From Akkermansia biwaensis (GTDB lineage Bacteria; Verrucomicrobiota; Verrucomicrobiia; Verrucomicrobiales; Akkermansiaceae), in assembly GCF_026072915.1 (NCBI RefSeq), contig NZ_AP025943.1, positions 310,001-374,000 of the forward strand: a stretch of 64,000 bases of DNA, given 5' to 3'. Shown piece by piece: positions 63,398-64,000 of this stretch; the stretch's first letter is position 1, and each line of letters starts with the position of its first letter. Made by a program: the position numbers and the translations under genes. The notes under the pieces were generated by a model. That model did no database searches. It was not told where the DNA came from and saw nothing but the letters and a program-made list of their open reading frames with translations.

Positions 63398-64000
63398 TCA
63401 ATTCTTTTTTCCTGCCGCAGCTTCCTTCCATACCCGGGTGATTCTATCCGGAACAGACAGCCAGTACCGGAAAGCGGCTTCCCTGCCCTCGGAAAAAGGG
63501 TAGTCCCCGTCTTCTCCCCCCACCTTTTCCCTGGGGCACAGGCACATGATCAGGGAAACGTCCATGTCAAAAGATGCCAGAATCTCATGACTTTGCTCCT
63601 GTTTCCAGAACCAGCACCATTGTTCCGGCGTCAGGGACGGAAGCCTGGAGAGCCTCCGCGCCTCCTCCACCTTGCGGTCCGCATGAAGTCGGATCAATTG
63701 ATTGATTCTTTCCTCTTCGGTCCGGTACAAGACCTCCTCCAGCATTTCCATGGCTCCGTCTCCCCAGCAGCTTTTCAGCATATCCTCTAGGCTCCTGTTA
63801 ACCACGAGATCGGTGTTCATCGCATGAAACAGGGAATTTTCCGGAGATACCTTCCAGGCCAGCAATTTTTCATGGGAATCCCCGTCCGGAGACGGCGGCA
63901 GCGGCAGAGCCGCCCGGTCCATGAAGCTTTCCAGCGAATTTAAAGCCGTTTGGGGAGCCAAAAACAGTTTATCTAGGGCGGAGCGTGCCAGGGCCGAGTC
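63398..64000 (-). CDS. Secreted helical protein of unknown function (paralogue 2), 5' end outside window
   Basis: Partial; the frame is open to the window edge. The visible 200 residues parallel the previous gene, with LPLPPSPDGDSHEKLLAWK, the HADRKVEEARRLSRLPSLTPEQW block (two pieces) and a C-terminal RYWLSVPDRITRVW. A TTG at 63961 is an internal codon, not the start. The two copies are 32 nt apart, so they were probably formed by tandem duplication. Function unknown. Confidence 0.65.
   Translation of the reverse strand, partial: DSALARSALDKLFLAPQTALNSLESFMDRAALPLPPSPDGDSHEKLLAWKVSPENSLFHAMNTDLVVNRSLEDMLKSCWGDGAMEMLEEVLYRTEEERINQLIRLHADRKVEEARRLSRLPSLTPEQWCWFWKQEQSHEILASFDMDVSLIMCLCPREKVGGEDGDYPFSEGREAAFRYWLSVPDRITRVWKEAAAGKKN

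Noticed and set aside
1-64000. tRNA, rRNA, tmRNA, RNase P or SRP RNA genes
   Set aside because: I looked through the intergenic regions for T-loop, anticodon-stem and conserved RNA core motifs and found none that hold up.

Overview
The window looks like a chromosomal piece of an Akkermansia-type Verrucomicrobiota gut bacterium. The clues are a set of three pseudopilins resembling the Verru_Chthon cassette family, an M60 (mucin/enhancin-type) metalloprotease, a K+-dependent membrane pyrophosphatase, weak Shine-Dalgarno sequences and a G+C-rich core. The assignment rests on gene content and family memory only; no database search was made. There is no rRNA, tRNA or CRISPR array that I can recognise.

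Layout. 1-6855 (mostly minus): hppA (cut by the window edge), an aldo/keto reductase, a lipoate/biotin-ligase-fold protein and three pseudopilins. 6856-12391: an accessory, AT-rich island with a tyrosine recombinase, a serine hydroxymethyltransferase (SHMT)-like enzyme and a membrane-anchored STAND NTPase. 12392-28289: an EEP-family hydrolase, an ECF sigma factor, a PAS/PP2C phosphatase, a broken WD40 lipoprotein, an MFS exporter, the M60 protease, an envelope cluster (HAD phosphatase, OmpA-like, alpha/beta hydrolase), an LptF/G permease with a HAD phosphatase, and small secreted or membrane proteins. 28290-33409: fabD, a low-GC polytopic membrane protein, a 9-bp tandem repeat, then rplQ and rpoA. 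33622-43922: LOG protein, prepilin peptidase, EF-hand protein, secDF, polysaccharide deacetylase, LolA-like protein, a PgeF-like protein and an orphan phage-type capsid protein. 44052-64000: ThuA-like protein, aroD-menA cluster, gluQ, SLC13 permease, avtA-yicC-gmk, a coiled-coil/thioredoxin/zupT operon, a DUF805 protein, pfkA, an S11 peptidase homologue, pdxA and two related secreted proteins of unknown function.

Main discovery. The SHMT-like gene (8562-9833, +) and the STAND NTPase gene (9819-12224, -) point at each other and overlap at their 3' ends by 15 nt. The pair is enclosed by a perfect 17-bp inverted repeat (8529-8545 and 12236-12252), each copy lying 11-16 nt upstream of a start codon. 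A tyrosine recombinase gene ends 4 nt before the left repeat. This is the architecture of a recombinase-driven invertible segment in which inversion would swap which of two different genes follows the recombinase gene: an either/or genetic switch linking a PLP enzyme and a defence-like STAND ATPase. I know of no described system with this composition.

Other points of note are a lone phage capsid gene in a housekeeping setting, a phosphofructokinase with a mixed ATP/PPi signature in the same window as a PPi-energised ion pump, and two enzymes (an S11 D,D-peptidase homologue and an alpha/beta hydrolase) that keep the fold signature but have lost a key catalytic residue.
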